Origin: Saccharomyces mikatae IFO 1815
Lineage: Eukaryota > Ascomycota > Saccharomycetes > Saccharomycetales > Saccharomycetaceae
Direction of reading: 5' to 3'
Length of the DNA: 64,000 nt
Assembly: GCF_947241705.1 (NCBI RefSeq)
Contig: NC_079268.1
Location: 62,001-126,000 of the forward strand
Both the position numbers and the translations under genes were made by a program. Shown piece by piece: positions 1-11,077 of this stretch. The notes under the pieces were generated by a model that made no database searches, was not told the DNA's origin, and was given only the letters and a program-made list of their open reading frames with translations. How positions within the stretch are numbered: the first letter of the stretch is position 1; each line of letters opens with the position of its first letter.

Positions 1-223
1 CAGCGAATTATGAGCGTGCAAGTATAATATCTAGTAAAATTGTTTGACGCGTTATGCGGGTAGCAGAAACCGCGTTTTTTTTGTTTTCATCTCATCTTCA
101 TCAGATCATAATAATGTAATAGAAAACTGGAGTAAACCCTAAAGAACAACGTTAAGGTCGGTAGTGGTGTCTCTTTCACGTAGTATTACGTTTGTAAAAT
201 AAACAAAATAAAATTAGAATTTC
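1..223. other. ZDS2 upstream region
   Basis: AT-rich 5' flank of ZDS2 with a T8 run near position 75. No other gene, tRNA or clear regulatory motif is visible. The neighbouring gene to the left lies outside the window. Confidence 0.5.
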
Positions 224-3073
224 ATGATACTAACGGAAGATGACCAGAACGACGTTAGCCATGATACTGTAGAAAGCTGTGGTAATGGTGCGGACAATAA
301 TAACAATAATATTCAAATGAGGCGAATGAGGAAGACGCAGCTATCCAAGAAGGAACTTCTCGAGAAAAGAAAATCTGATGTGTTTATTGCTGCTAAGTCT
401 TTAGATACGGAAATCCAGAATGTGAAAAATCTGAAGCGATTGTCAATTGGTTCGATGGATCTAGTGATTGATCCTGAGTTAGAGTTCAAAGTAAACAGCA
501 GAAACTCGTATTCTTCAGATTCGTCAAAGGAATCACTACAAGAATCACTGTGTGAAGAAGATGTTATACAGCCAAAACAAGAGGAAGAAAAAAGGGGCGA
601 AGATAATGACGCATACGAGGAGGGGGAAGCTACTAATGCGGACGACAGTATAGATATCACTCAAACAGAATATTTGCATGATGAAGAGACATTGGAGAAG
701 GAAAAGATCTTTTATAATGCGCCTTCATCCACTTCTTCAGCAAGAGTCACGTGTAGAAATAGAAGACTAAGCGGGGTAAAGGCATTGGCTCACGACGCAG
801 TCTTGGAGGCAATGGATGATCACGAATCAAAAACTGTCGATTTTACCCAAAACTTGTTGTGGGTGCCTGCTAACCAACATCCGAATGTTAAACCAGAAAA
901 TTATTTGGAGTTGATTCAAGACACTTTACAAAACATTCAAATAAGCACGGACGAAGACTCTGGTGAAAGCACGTTAGAAGTGGGCAATAACCATGTAATT
1001 CTCAATCGAAAAAGCTCAGGCTCTATTGTTAGAAGACCTTCTCGTTTGAAAACTTCCTACACCAAGTTTGATGACGAAATTTCTGTCGCAGATAAACCGG
1101 AAGTAGGACAAGAGCAAGTCAATAAGCGAATACCCTCCTCTGAAGTTAGAACCATAAGATCTGTATCTTTGAAGGAAATCACTGAAGAGCTTACCAAGAT
1201 ATCCAATAATGCGGGCTTAACCGGCTCTAATGCGGTTACTTTGGCCAGAAGCTTAAGCATGTCAGGTTCGTTTACTAATGAAAATCTTCTTTTAAAGAGC
1301 AACGATGCTGAAAATGATAGTGAATTTGCATCTAATATGTTCAATGAGAGTGGACGTACCATACCGGAAAGATCTTCTTTGAGAAGGTCTAAATTCAACA
1401 CATATAAAATCAGACTGGAGGGCAGTGGCCTTCCACAAGCGGCAAATCTCAAAAACCTAATGAATATGCGAACAAGTGATGATCGCAGAAGCACCTCATC
1501 GCCTGCATGTTACGCACGACTACCTCAGGAGCAAGGCTCACTGAATGATTTTCAAGAAATTTTCGACCATTACAGAAGAACGAGTACTGATTGGAGTACC
1601 GACTGGAGTACTGAAAATGCAAAATATGATGATAGCCCCAATTACCATTCAGATGAAGAAGATCTGACACATGCATCTATTTCTCAAGATAGCAGCCTCT
1701 TATCTACAGATAGCTCTAACAACAGTGTATTGGTAAAACCACATAATGCTGGTTCAATGATTTCTGAAAGATTAGATCAACAACATGTAAGCTCGAGAGA
1801 AGACGAAAACAACAACATCAGCGAGCCGAGTCATGGTTGGTCATGGTTAAATTATAGCAATGAAAACTTGAATAATAATGACAACACTCACGAGCAGTTT
1901 ATAGATGACCAAGACGATGATGGATGCGTGGAGAATGAAAAAGCTGACTTTGTTAATTTAAGCGTTTCGAGAAGAACGAAGTCTACCAAACGTGCTTCGG
2001 AAAGAATAAATCATTCCAAAAACAGGCATTCGCCAATTTTTCAGGTTCGTTCGGATGAATCAAAATCCCCAATAATTACTCCTCCAGTGCTTTCTTCATC
2101 TTCGTCACAGTCATCTGACCCCACAGTATTATCAGTAACTGAAAAAAAACTAGAATCACCTAATGATGACAAAACCAATACACATAAGAAAAAATCGCTG
2201 GAGAAAAGGCTTGCCGGATTATTCAAAAGAAGACAACAAAGTGGTCCTTCCAAATCAGACGTGAAAGTAATTAAGAAAAGTGTAAGAAAAGAACTGAAGA
2301 AAAAGGCTTCTCATTCCGGCTTATCTAAATTCAGGAAGAGTCCCAAGAAAAAGTTTAAGGAAGCAAAAGTGAACCAAGAATGTCCTTCACCACCTGTCGA
2401 AACTGATTCTACTGGAGATGTAGATACAGAAAGTACTATTCAATCAACCATACAAAATCCAAATACTTCCACCATACTTTCTGACCGCAATATTAGCCAC
2501 AGCTCTGAATTTGTAGTAGAGACTATTAGTGAATTGGATGGCGACGATTCATTCGATATTAGTGGTAATGATATCAATTACAACGTAGAAGTACACTCTA
2601 ATATAGATAGAGACACAGCAGCAGGTTCTGATGACAGTATAGAACAACAGGAAGAAAGTATTATCCCATCTCCTGAAACCCAAACTCCGAATTTAATTCC
2701 AAGAAAACTGACATTTGGAGATGTGGTCAAACCAAAGTATCCAAATGCTCCAATAAAATTTACAGACAGTGCTTTTGGATTCCCGCTACCTATGATTACA
2801 AACTCCACAGTGATTATGTTTGATCATCGTCTGGGCATCAATGTTGAAAGGGCCATTTACAGGCTCAGCCACCTGAAGCTCAGCGATCCTGGAAGAGAAT
2901 TAAGGCAACAGGTATTATTGAGTAACTTCATGTATTCTTATTTGAACTTAGTCAATCACACTTTATACATGGAGCAGATGGGTAGTGAAGATGTGGTCTT
3001 CAATGGGGATTCCGCTCTGGGAATGGTAGATAAGAATGATTCCGATGGCACTATTTTGATACCTGATATATAA
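224..3073 (+). CDS. ZDS2: Zds2, regulator of Cdc55-PP2A
   Basis: 949-residue protein matching the Zds1/Zds2 family (about 940 residues for Zds2 in S. cerevisiae). Family knowledge: Zds proteins bind the PP2A subunit Cdc55 and influence mitotic entry and exit, cell polarity and silencing. Visible features are an N-terminal Asn run and a basic stretch with the motif MRRMRKTQLSKKELLEKRKS, long Ser/Asn/Asp/Glu-rich disordered middle regions, a Lys-rich basic segment around residues 670-720, and the conserved Zds C-terminal domain at about residues 826-916, containing FGFPLPMITNSTVIMFDHRLG. A small tandem DWST repeat lies near residue 450. The start is the first ATG of a frame that is open at once and gives the expected N-terminus. 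It is the first gene in the window, and YML108W follows on the same strand. Confidence 0.95.
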   Translation: MILTEDDQNDVSHDTVESCGNGADNNNNNIQMRRMRKTQLSKKELLEKRKSDVFIAAKSLDTEIQNVKNLKRLSIGSMDLVIDPELEFKVNSRNSYSSDSSKESLQESLCEEDVIQPKQEEEKRGEDNDAYEEGEATNADDSIDITQTEYLHDEETLEKEKIFYNAPSSTSSARVTCRNRRLSGVKALAHDAVLEAMDDHESKTVDFTQNLLWVPANQHPNVKPENYLELIQDTLQNIQISTDEDSGESTLEVGNNHVILNRKSSGSIVRRPSRLKTSYTKFDDEISVADKPEVGQEQVNKRIPSSEVRTIRSVSLKEITEELTKISNNAGLTGSNAVTLARSLSMSGSFTNENLLLKSNDAENDSEFASNMFNESGRTIPERSSLRRSKFNTYKIRLEGSGLPQAANLKNLMNMRTSDDRRSTSSPACYARLPQEQGSLNDFQEIFDHYRRTSTDWSTDWSTENAKYDDSPNYHSDEEDLTHASISQDSSLLSTDSSNNSVLVKPHNAGSMISERLDQQHVSSREDENNNISEPSHGWSWLNYSNENLNNNDNTHEQFIDDQDDDGCVENEKADFVNLSVSRRTKSTKRASERINHSKNRHSPIFQVRSDESKSPIITPPVLSSSSSQSSDPTVLSVTEKKLESPNDDKTNTHKKKSLEKRLAGLFKRRQQSGPSKSDVKVIKKSVRKELKKKASHSGLSKFRKSPKKKFKEAKVNQECPSPPVETDSTGDVDTESTIQSTIQNPNTSTILSDRNISHSSEFVVETISELDGDDSFDISGNDINYNVEVHSNIDRDTAAGSDDSIEQQEESIIPSPETQTPNLIPRKLTFGDVVKPKYPNAPIKFTDSAFGFPLPMITNSTVIMFDHRLGINVERAIYRLSHLKLSDPGRELRQQVLLSNFMYSYLNLVNHTLYMEQMGSEDVVFNGDSALGMVDKNDSDGTILIPDI

Positions 3074-3357
3074 ATCGTAGTTATTCACAAGAGTAGTAGA
3101 TATGTACATAGATTGGTATCTTAGAAAGTTGTGAGGGTCCACTTTACTGTCAAACATATTATTATCACGAAAAACGTTGTATTATTGTAGAGAAAGTTAA
3201 TCGTAATTTTTTTTTTGAGTTTTCTAACAAGGATGAAGAAAAGCCCATCTCATCTCATCTCAAATTTGACCAAAGTGAAATGATCTGTTGAGCGCAGCAA
3301 AACTACCTTCCAGTAAAATCCTGTCTCATTCTAAATTACAGAAAAAAGAAAAATAAA

Positions 3358-3675
3358 ATGTCGAGGAACAATACTTATCGTATGCTTGTGTTACTGGAAG
3401 ACGATGCCAAGGTAAATAAGGAAGATGAAAAATTTTTGAAAGGCAAGCCGGGAAAAATGCATGAATTCGTCGATGAGTTGATATTGCCGTTTGATGTTGA
3501 CGAACTAGACGAGCTGAACATTTGGTTTGATAAATTTGATGCCGAAATATGTATACCGAACGAAGGTCATATCAAGTACGAAATTAGTAGCGATGGTTTG
3601 ATCGTACTTATGTTAGACAAAGAAATTGAAGAAGTTATAGAAAAAGTAAAACAATTTGTCGAAGACAATAAATGA
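3358..3675 (+). CDS. YML108W: Small acidic protein of unknown function, Yml108w type
   Basis: 105-residue, strongly acidic protein rich in Asp, Glu and Lys, with no membrane segment or signal peptide. The length equals that of S. cerevisiae YML108W, a protein of unknown function for which I recall a small alpha/beta solution structure from structural genomics. The ATG follows an A-rich yeast-like leader. The upstream region (about 3245-3263) has three CATCTC-type repeats resembling a degenerate PAC element. Function remains unknown; identity rests on sequence, length and position between ZDS2 and PML39. Confidence 0.9.
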   Translation: MSRNNTYRMLVLLEDDAKVNKEDEKFLKGKPGKMHEFVDELILPFDVDELDELNIWFDKFDAEICIPNEGHIKYEISSDGLIVLMLDKEIEEVIEKVKQFVEDNK

Positions 3676-3826
3676 ATTGATAAAGTTGCTCTAATTTTTG
3701 CATTGGTGAAGTGTGGTAGTTGTGTATACGTATGTACATATAATTTGAAGGGATAGCAATAGGATATCCGCGTCAGGATAGGAGCATATACAAGCACAAG
3801 AATTCGGATAATGTATTACATTCAAT

Positions 3827-4831
3827 TTATAATGTTCGTAGAACATTCTCTAATTTATCCAATCTTTCTCCTACGTCCATTCTTGTTATTACTTTGTCCT
3901 CCTTGTTAATCAACTCCAGCAACATTTTGGGCAACAACTCTTTATTGTAATATCGGCACCATTGAGCATGCCCGTTAAAGCTTGTATGTTCCAAAATCTT
4001 CAGAGATGCGCGATGAAAGCAAGCTGTGCATTGAACAAGATTGTCTTTCTCGAATTTTGTGTAGCCAAGAAGCAACAGTCCTACAAGAGAATAATCCTTA
4101 CAATTGAAAAAAAAAGCCAATTTTTGCATTTCTTTTTCAGTCAGGTAATGAAATATGCGAGATGAATTCCTTTTAAGGCTAAATTCCTTTGATCCAGTGG
4201 TAATTTTGTCAACGTCTGCATGAATTCTCTCAATATCTCTAATAAGGTTTTGTGTGCTCAAATAATATTCTTTGTTCAAATTAAACTGATTGTTCCTCCA
4301 TGGACACTCCTGAAGGTGATTACCAATTATACTGTCGTGCCAAATTTTTTCATTCAACTTCATGTTGTAGCTAGTGGGAGCATAGTCATTTTCACTTGAA
4401 AGAATTGTCATAACCGCGTGACAACAACAGCACTTAAATACCGCTTGCAATTGAGATTCCCCCTGGTATGACTCCCAACCCTTGGATGCTAGCGTAAGTG
4501 GGTTAACCCATCGAACGTCCCATTCAACGAGTAAGAGCCTAGTGTGGTTCTGAATCAAACATATTTTCTCCAACAAGGCTTGCAAATCATGCAATCGGAA
4601 TCCAGCCAAATCATTAGAGCTTTTCTGTATCAGATCATCATATAATTGCACATGGTTCTTGCAGTTTTTAGGCAGCATTGAATTGCCGTCATATGGTTTC
4701 TTCCTGTACCTCCATTTAGTTATAATTCTATGTCCCAGAGTACTCCTATGCTTTCCCGATACTTCTTTGGCATTATTTACCAGTGAATTTCGGATTGTTT
4801 TCAATCTGATCTCCAAAGAGTCCTTTTCCAT
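3827..4831 (-). CDS. PML39: Pml39, nuclear pore-associated mRNA quality-control factor
   Basis: 334 residues, the same length as S. cerevisiae Pml39. The family is known to sit at the nuclear basket with Mlp1/Mlp2 and to help retain unspliced pre-mRNA; the vertebrate relative is ZC3HC1/NIPA. Visible zinc-binding-type clusters are FKCCCCHAVM in the N-terminal half, a downstream HLQECPWR, and later CTACFHRASLKILEHTSFN followed by HAQWC. These fit two NIPA/BIR-like modules. It is transcribed away from URA5, with which it shares a 509-bp intergenic region. Confidence 0.93.
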   Translation of the reverse strand: MEKDSLEIRLKTIRNSLVNNAKEVSGKHRSTLGHRIITKWRYRKKPYDGNSMLPKNCKNHVQLYDDLIQKSSNDLAGFRLHDLQALLEKICLIQNHTRLLLVEWDVRWVNPLTLASKGWESYQGESQLQAVFKCCCCHAVMTILSSENDYAPTSYNMKLNEKIWHDSIIGNHLQECPWRNNQFNLNKEYYLSTQNLIRDIERIHADVDKITTGSKEFSLKRNSSRIFHYLTEKEMQKLAFFFNCKDYSLVGLLLLGYTKFEKDNLVQCTACFHRASLKILEHTSFNGHAQWCRYYNKELLPKMLLELINKEDKVITRMDVGERLDKLENVLRTL

Positions 4832-6021
<1,190 letters not shown>

Positions 6022-6351
6022 AATCAGTTTTCTTAATTAAATGATTACTTTATCTCTTCTAAGAACCATCAATCCCAGTTACTACGATACATGCACGCCC
6101 GCTTACTTATATATAAATACCGTATATATACATACAAATATATAGAGCGGGAGAGTTTTCTTGTTATATTTTCTTTGTTTTTCATTTGTCTTGTAGTTAC
6201 TTTAAACTCTCTCTCTTTGTATTCAACGAAAGCTGATCTACAAATAGAAATAATTAACTAATTTAGCTTTCTTAATCCAAGAAGCCTAACATTAGTCAAA
6301 ACAACTTAAATTTACACACATATATATACATAAACAGAGTACGTGAAACAG
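6022..6351. other. URA5/SEC65 convergent 3' region
   Basis: The 330 bp between two convergent stop codons are AT-rich with TATATA/TACATA blocks of the sort used as yeast 3'-end signals, plus a CT-rich stretch near 6205-6220. No gene is visible. Confidence 0.5.
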
Positions 6352-7176
6352 TTATCTTCTAACCACTTTGTATTTATTCTTGGGTGCTTTGAACGATTTT
6401 TCTGCTGCCGTAATTTTAGGAGTTTCATAAACAGATTTTGTCATTGGATGACCCATTAAAAATGGACTATGAAGAGGAACAATTTCATTCATCTTGAAGC
6501 CCTTCACACGAGGGATCTTTTTGAATTCAATATTGTCGAAATCAGGACCATATGGAATCTCTCTTAATGATTCAATAGTGGTTGGATGACTTTTCATGTA
6601 CTGCCCAACAGCTTTCATCAATTGTCTCTTGCCTCCTTTGAATTTAGTGGCGGCACCAACTAATTGTCCTTCTTCTTTAAAAAGTACACGAATTCTACCA
6701 GGATTACCAAAATCTTGCGGATGACATTTTTCACCTTCGAAAATGCATAATATTCCTAGTTCACGAACGGCATCTGCCATAGTTTTGGCCAGAGGATTCT
6801 CAACAGCCAAATCCTTAGGTACTCTTCTGCCTTCTTTATGTGATCTTTTCACGTCAAAGTAGCATGGATAGAGTACCTGAAATCTCTTGACCTCTTCTAA
6901 ATCTTTCTTAGAGATAGCCTCAGAACGTTCAACCTTACCAGTCTTAGGGTTAATGAAACTCAGTTGCTCTTTTTCCTTGCTGCTATTGTTATTGTTGATA
7001 TTAATGTTGCCATTCATTTCAGGGAAGAAGGCTGGGTTTTCTTGGTCCTGGCTTCTTACAACTGTGGGCGTTATCTTTGGAGCTATTGGCGTTCTCAAAG
7101 AGGAATCTAACTGGGCCAAATCCATATCAAGATTATCAATATCATTGAAATCGTCAATTTCTTCTAATCTAGGCAT
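6352..7176 (-). CDS. SEC65: SRP subunit Sec65 (SRP19 family)
   Basis: 274 residues against 273 in S. cerevisiae. SRP19-family protein of the signal recognition particle; it binds SRP RNA and promotes Srp54 assembly for targeting to the ER. The SRP19 core occupies about residues 95-190 and includes [20 protein letters not shown] and the downstream [10 protein letters not shown] segment. The N-terminal 80 residues are acidic and Asn-rich, and the tail is basic (KNKYKVVRR). The first ATG gives the expected [12 protein letters not shown] start. Confidence 0.96.
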   Translation of the reverse strand: MPRLEEIDDFNDIDNLDMDLAQLDSSLRTPIAPKITPTVVRSQDQENPAFFPEMNGNININNNNSSKEKEQLSFINPKTGKVERSEAISKKDLEEVKRFQVLYPCYFDVKRSHKEGRRVPKDLAVENPLAKTMADAVRELGILCIFEGEKCHPQDFGNPGRIRVLFKEEGQLVGAATKFKGGKRQLMKAVGQYMKSHPTTIESLREIPYGPDFDNIEFKKIPRVKGFKMNEIVPLHSPFLMGHPMTKSVYETPKITAAEKSFKAPKNKYKVVRR

Positions 7177-7407
7177 GGTGACTTTATGATAGCTCTAGCT
7201 TACGGATTACTTTTTTGGCTTCGTTAGTACTTAGCTCGTTGAATGTTATTAACATCTTTTTTTTTTTAGTTTACAAAAGCGTAAAAATTAATACTTAATT
7301 AATCTTCAAGAGGTTTGCAATTTTGAAGCCGGTGAAGAAGTAATTGATTTTTCTACTACAGATCTGCCAATCGTGCTTTTACTTGTCAAGCTGTTCGAAA
7401 TATTTAC

Positions 7408-10400
7408 TTAAGTTTCATCTTCTTCATCCTTACATATTATATCCAATAAGATTGCATCAAGAGCCTCCAATAGTAAACTGGCATTCAAACACGGATTCTG
7501 TAGCATAGCATGAACTCGACCGGCAGCTTCATGAGAATCCCTTAAACCTACTACACGCCCACAAGTATACGCGAATAGTCTTTGCAGGCTAGTTAGAGCG
7601 ACTTGTTCCGTTCTCAACCTTTCCCCTTTACTTCTTGTTGTCTCCATTGTTTCACTTTTTTTTTGTTCAAAGACGCCATTATTACCCCAGAGCATATTTT
7701 TAAAAGCAATTACTGCTTCCAGTACTTGGTCCTCTGACCTCAATTTCTGGATGCTGACTTTTATGTACTTTTCAATGGTGCTTCCAAGAAGCTGCTGCAA
7801 AACAGTAATTATAGCTCTACCTCTCAACCAACCTGCACTGGCTTTCTTTAGAGCAAAAAGTGAAATAAATAAGTCACATATCTGTTTAACAAAGGACTTG
7901 TTCTGAGAATAGAAAGGATATCCAGAATCAGTGAAAAAATGTCGTTCATCTTCATAGAAATTCAGTTCGTCTCCATATCCCTTGGTGTTTTGTAAATCGA
8001 CAACAGAGCTACTGTTACTCGTACTATTGCTATTTCCAATAGCTTCATGAAGTGGTTCCTCCATAATTTCATCGTGCATGTATTCCCTATTCAATTTAAA
8101 CGGGGCAGAGTCAGTCAAAAACCTTCTAAAAATACTGTCTTCGCATATTTCAGAAATAGATAGCAATTCTCGCAAATACTTTTCAAGTTTTTGCTTCCTT
8201 TCTTCACAAAGTAGCGTTTTTGTTACATGGTATTTCAGCGATATTTTTACTTTCGAAGGGAACAGGTCTTGCAACTGCCTCATTATATCCCTAAACTTGT
8301 TCTTCAAGTATGTATTTAATTGAAAAAACTCGTTATATCTTCTTGCCATATCCCAGGAACTTACTTGGCCATTGTTGAAGTGGTGAATATTAATGATATA
8401 GTAAGTTATTTCTTTTAAACCGCTGCTGGAATTATCATTGAAGTACGACCTAATGTATATCTTCGTTTTCCTGAACAAACTATTAGCATTTTCTTGTACC
8501 ACATACTGTTGTTTCAAAAGCTCTTTCATTTCAAGTTCTTTCAATAGAGTTCTTTTTGACTTTTTTAAGATTTTCAACTGCATTTGATTATTGGTTAAAT
8601 CTGCCTTCAAGATCAAATGCTCTAATAATTCAAGTTCTTTTTCAATTTGATCAATCGAAATAGTCAAGCTTGCTATATCGTCTCTGAAATTATTTGACCC
8701 ATGGAGTTGACTGGAATTTAAATCAGAATTCTCATACGAAACGCTTACTTTCTCCACATTACCTGGAAAATCCAAGTGATCCTCGGGAATATAAAATTCA
8801 GTGGTATTATCATTCTCATCGTCAAAGAGTTGATCCTTGAAAATGTTGTCATTTTCCGAACCGAACAGCTGTGAATAGCGCGGGTTTGAGCTTATTCTTG
8901 TTTTATCTGAATTGAATTCAGATCCATTCACTATGTTATCTAAAGCATCTGCGATACCAGGGCTTGCGAAAATTCTAACAGGATTCATGTAATCTGTCTT
9001 TACGTTTTCCTTTATAAGGATACTTTGTTCTGTATTGTCACCATTGCCACTTGTGCTCAAAAAGTTAAGATATATATTAGTCGAAATGATGTGGGATGTT
9101 GACAGCATTTTGAAAAAAAGAGAAGATTCCTTGAATAGTGGTAAAAGCTTATCATCAAGATACTTTATAGCTACTGTTTGAAGCAGTAATACACTTTTTC
9201 GAGCTAGAATAAACGTACCTTCATCATTATTTATCTGAAAGGAATTTGTGAAAAGTTTAATATTCTTTACTAGCCCTTCATCAAGCAATTCCATATTTTG
9301 TAAGTTACTGTTGTGGAAAAACTTTGAAGAAATTTCTTGTAATTGAAGGTTATCAATTCCAGAATACCCTGAAATTATATCCTCAGATGTAGCATCTTCC
9401 AAGGGATTTTTGAATGATTCAATCGTTTGCGAGTACTCTAAAAATGTAGCGCCCTGTGTTTCAGGAAGACTATTTAAGAACGAGTTGAAATATGGGATAA
9501 ATTCTCTATCGTCTATGATGTCTCTCAACGTGATTGAGACGATAAATGACTTCATTTCTTTCAGTATTACTTTGCTATTCATATTTGAATCGGAATAATT
9601 GCTATCTCTGACAGGCTTTTTGCGTGACGTTTCATTTTCTGAACTTGGAAATGATAACTTTGACTCAATCAAATTTAAAGAAAGTAGTAAGCGCTTTTTA
9701 TACTTCAAATGCTCTTTGTTTAAATTTTCATTTTCTTCCAACTGATATATTTTCAGAGCTAATGAAAACGCCACATACTTAATATCATTCGTATCTACCA
9801 ATGAGTCAAGCTGATTGAGATAGTGTTCGAACTGCTTTCCTGTGTAATCAACATTGAGCTCCAATTTCTCACTCGAGGGAGCTCCAATATCTTTACTTCC
9901 TATGTTATTCATGCTATGTTTATGATCTTGTAGTTCTTTACTCAGCATTTTCCTTATTTTGTGAACTTTCTGTCTCTCTTCGAAATAGTTTTGTGAGATG
10001 TTTACAATTTTTAAATTCCAACTATCTGGATCAGTAAATTTAAAAATTAATGGAGAAACAATACATGTGGTGAGAACTTCTGTTATTAACGTAAAAACAA
10101 ATACAGAGTCTAACTCATCATTATCAAAAAGATAAGGAAGTAGCCCCATGATAGTTTTTCTTATAGACTGTTCAATTTCTTTCTGAAGAGCATTAGGATT
10201 CAATGACAATGACTTATGTAACTTGTAATTCTTATTGAATTCTACAGCAATTTGTAGATCGATATTGGCTGCTTTTTGCCTTTCAAGAGTTAAGTCGCTT
10301 AACACAGCTTCTCTGGCATCACAAAAAGTGCTGAAATGTTTGTTAAAAATTGGCAATAGCTTCAGAACAATCAAACTAGCACTATCATTCTTCATTAACT

Positions 10401-10755
10401 TCTTCTTCACCACTAAAAGCGTTTGCAATAATCTCCACTTTGTTACTTTGAGAAACTTTGCATCAGCATTCTTATCAATCCTTGTAAACCAGGACTGAAC
10501 AAAATCTCTAATGATTAAATCAATAATACTCTCTAATTCTCTACCTATTTGCGCATTACCTTCGTGAATTAAACCTTTAACTACCCTCAACTCTTCATCA
10601 ATCTCCACAGAATTTGAATTGTCGGATACAATACTGACAAACCTTGGCTGAGTCCTGGGCAGATCAGGTAATGATTTGAAGAATATGAAGTACCCAAATA
10701 TGCAGATGTTGAAAAGGAACCCTAGAGAAAAACATGCTATCAACCATTGTATCAT
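7408..10755 (-). CDS. MDM1: Mdm1, PX-domain ER-vacuole tether
   Basis: 1115 residues from the first ATG (MIQWLIACFSLG). The frame stays open 10 codons further upstream but has no earlier ATG, and my recollection of the S. cerevisiae length is about 1127. Family knowledge: Mdm1 is an ER-anchored sorting-nexin-like protein at nucleus-vacuole junctions, with links to lipid droplets and mitochondrial inheritance. Visible parts are a hydrophobic anchor at residues 1-30, a PXA-type region after it, a coiled-coil-prone Glu/Leu/Lys segment before the PX domain, and a PX domain at about residues 760-880 containing a WDMARRYNEF motif and, later, LQDLFPSK. A C-terminal nexin region follows. The coding strand contains an A9 run near the 3' end. 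Confidence 0.93.
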   Translation of the reverse strand: MIQWLIACFSLGFLFNICIFGYFIFFKSLPDLPRTQPRFVSIVSDNSNSVEIDEELRVVKGLIHEGNAQIGRELESIIDLIIRDFVQSWFTRIDKNADAKFLKVTKWRLLQTLLVVKKKLMKNDSASLIVLKLLPIFNKHFSTFCDAREAVLSDLTLERQKAANIDLQIAVEFNKNYKLHKSLSLNPNALQKEIEQSIRKTIMGLLPYLFDNDELDSVFVFTLITEVLTTCIVSPLIFKFTDPDSWNLKIVNISQNYFEERQKVHKIRKMLSKELQDHKHSMNNIGSKDIGAPSSEKLELNVDYTGKQFEHYLNQLDSLVDTNDIKYVAFSLALKIYQLEENENLNKEHLKYKKRLLLSLNLIESKLSFPSSENETSRKKPVRDSNYSDSNMNSKVILKEMKSFIVSITLRDIIDDREFIPYFNSFLNSLPETQGATFLEYSQTIESFKNPLEDATSEDIISGYSGIDNLQLQEISSKFFHNSNLQNMELLDEGLVKNIKLFTNSFQINNDEGTFILARKSVLLLQTVAIKYLDDKLLPLFKESSLFFKMLSTSHIISTNIYLNFLSTSGNGDNTEQSILIKENVKTDYMNPVRIFASPGIADALDNIVNGSEFNSDKTRISSNPRYSQLFGSENDNIFKDQLFDDENDNTTEFYIPEDHLDFPGNVEKVSVSYENSDLNSSQLHGSNNFRDDIASLTISIDQIEKELELLEHLILKADLTNNQMQLKILKKSKRTLLKELEMKELLKQQYVVQENANSLFRKTKIYIRSYFNDNSSSGLKEITYYIINIHHFNNGQVSSWDMARRYNEFFQLNTYLKNKFRDIMRQLQDLFPSKVKISLKYHVTKTLLCEERKQKLEKYLRELLSISEICEDSIFRRFLTDSAPFKLNREYMHDEIMEEPLHEAIGNSNSTSNSSSVVDLQNTKGYGDELNFYEDERHFFTDSGYPFYSQNKSFVKQICDLFISLFALKKASAGWLRGRAIITVLQQLLGSTIEKYIKVSIQKLRSEDQVLEAVIAFKNMLWGNNGVFEQKKSETMETTRSKGERLRTEQVALTSLQRLFAYTCGRVVGLRDSHEAAGRVHAMLQNPCLNASLLLEALDAILLDIICKDEEDET

Positions 10756-11077
10756 TGATATTGAACAAAGCAAAGACGAAACCAACTGAAACTATCTTAG
10801 AAACTTAAACATACGACGCCATATCAAAAGGCAAAACTCGGGCATTTATTGCGTTTTAGCAACGTATGGAAGACTTCCGTTATTTTACTGGTTTGTTTAC
10901 TTCTTTTTAAGGTTCATAAGGCGATGGAAAAACGAAAAGTAAATTAGATAACTGATAGAGAAGCGATAAAACTCATAGTCACAGGCAGTATACGAATTGA
11001 CCGGCGCTTTCAGATGAAATTTTGAATTGTGCTGTTTGTCATTGAAATATATAGTTTTAAATAACTTACAAAGTAAA
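10756..11077. promoter_or_regulatory. MDM1 promoter / NUP188 3' region
   Basis: 322 bp between the MDM1 start and the NUP188 stop, both genes on the minus strand. AT-rich; I see no strong named motif and no coding potential. Confidence 0.4.

Noticed and set aside
7408-10785. Longer MDM1 starting at 10785
   Set aside because: The codon at 10785 is TTG. The first ATG in frame is at 10755, preceded by a stop just upstream of the open segment.
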